Source: Hyphomicrobiales bacterium
GTDB lineage: Bacteria > Pseudomonadota > Alphaproteobacteria > Rhizobiales > Rhizobiaceae
Length of the DNA stretch: 7,032 nucleotides
NCBI GenBank assembly: GCA_011087745.1
Contig: JAALLB010000094.1
Location: 1 to 7,032 of the forward strand
Reading direction: 5' to 3'
Shown here one piece after another: positions 6,830 through 7,032 of this stretch. Made by a program: the position numbers and the translations under genes. The notes under the pieces were generated by a model. That model was not told where the DNA came from and ran no database searches. It saw nothing but the letters and a program-made list of their open reading frames with translations. How positions within the stretch are numbered: the stretch's first letter is position 1; each line of letters opens with the position of its first letter.

Positions 6830-6940
6830 ATGATTTCTTTAATTCTCCGAACACAAACCTTAGCGGTGTCCACCATCATAGTAATTTCTATGGTAATGGC
6901 GTTTTACATGATGCCGATGATCGCAGTACTAGACTCTTGA
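6830..6940 (+). CDS. Possible 36-residue hydrophobic small protein
   Basis: An ATG at 6830 opens 36 codons ending in TGA at 6938-6940. The peptide starts MISLILRTQTLAVSTI and continues through a Met/Ile/Val-rich stretch (about residues 10-33) that could form one transmembrane helix, with one positive charge near the N-terminus. The only upstream Shine-Dalgarno-like bases are a poor AGACGG at 6823-6828, too close to the start. It lies 24 nt after the permease stop and could be translated from the same transcript. Hydrophobic composition in A/T-rich DNA can arise by chance, so support is weak. Confidence 0.25.
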   Translation: MISLILRTQTLAVSTIIVISMVMAFYMMPMIAVLDS

Positions 6941-7032
6941 TCTGAATGCGTTGGTGAGTTTAGGTTTTGAACGCTTGCGGTTTGCTATTATGTGATCGAA
7001 TATTGCCTCGTCGAGTGTGTCATCGGGCATAG
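6929..7032 (-). CDS. Possible 3' end of a gene entering from the right edge
   Basis: On the minus strand only one frame is open from the right edge, ending with TAG at 6931-6929. From an internal Met at 7030 it reads MPDDTLDEAIFDHIIANRKR and ends in ...TNAFRSRV, an acidic start and a basic tail with a protein-like composition. I do not recognise the family. It may be the C-terminus of a larger protein whose start lies outside the window, or a short chance frame. Its stop overlaps the end of the 6830-6940 ORF by 12 nt, so at most one of these two may be real, or they form another tight convergent pair. Confidence 0.3.
   Translation of the reverse strand, partial: MPDDTLDEAIFDHIIANRKRSKPKLTNAFRSRV

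Overview
The window reads as ordinary chromosomal DNA of moderate GC from a Gram-negative bacterium. Secreted proteins with Sec signal peptides, a DUF1176-type protein, an AruI-like decarboxylase and the style of the SulP and EamA proteins suggest an alphaproteobacterium, perhaps marine. This is inference from protein style only; no rRNA or other taxonomic marker is present. I see no tRNA, rRNA, CRISPR array, insertion sequence or phage gene.

Layout: (1) 1-245 is mostly non-coding leader. (2) 246-1388 (+) encodes a secreted PQQ-dependent sugar (aldose) dehydrogenase-like beta-propeller. (3) 1497-3107 (+) encodes a SulP anion transporter with a C-terminal STAS domain. (4) 3104-3481 (-) encodes a small secreted DM13-domain protein, convergent with the SulP gene and overlapping its stop codon by 4 nt. 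(5) 3611-5200 (+) encodes a thiamine-diphosphate enzyme closest to 5-guanidino-2-oxopentanoate decarboxylase (AruI type), divergent from the DM13 gene. (6) 5203-5775 (-) encodes a secreted DUF1176-like protein, convergent with the decarboxylase gene with a 2-nt gap. (7) 5884-6805 (+) is an EamA/DMT-family permease broken by one extra G at 6610-6612. (8) 6806-7032 holds two short, uncertain reading frames: a 36-codon hydrophobic ORF (+) and the 3' end of a possible gene entering from the right edge (-).

The genes alternate in strand and mostly look like single-gene units, not one operon, so a shared pathway is not evident. Three products (PQQ dehydrogenase, DM13, DUF1176) carry export signals and two (SulP, EamA) are inner-membrane transporters. 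Loosely the block deals with the envelope, transport and carbon or amino-acid catabolism. The most concrete oddities are the single-base frameshift in the permease, hairpins built into the coding ends of both tightly packed convergent gene pairs, a GDS variant of the ThDP motif in the decarboxylase, and the 36-residue hydrophobic ORF. I found no convincing undescribed multi-gene system.
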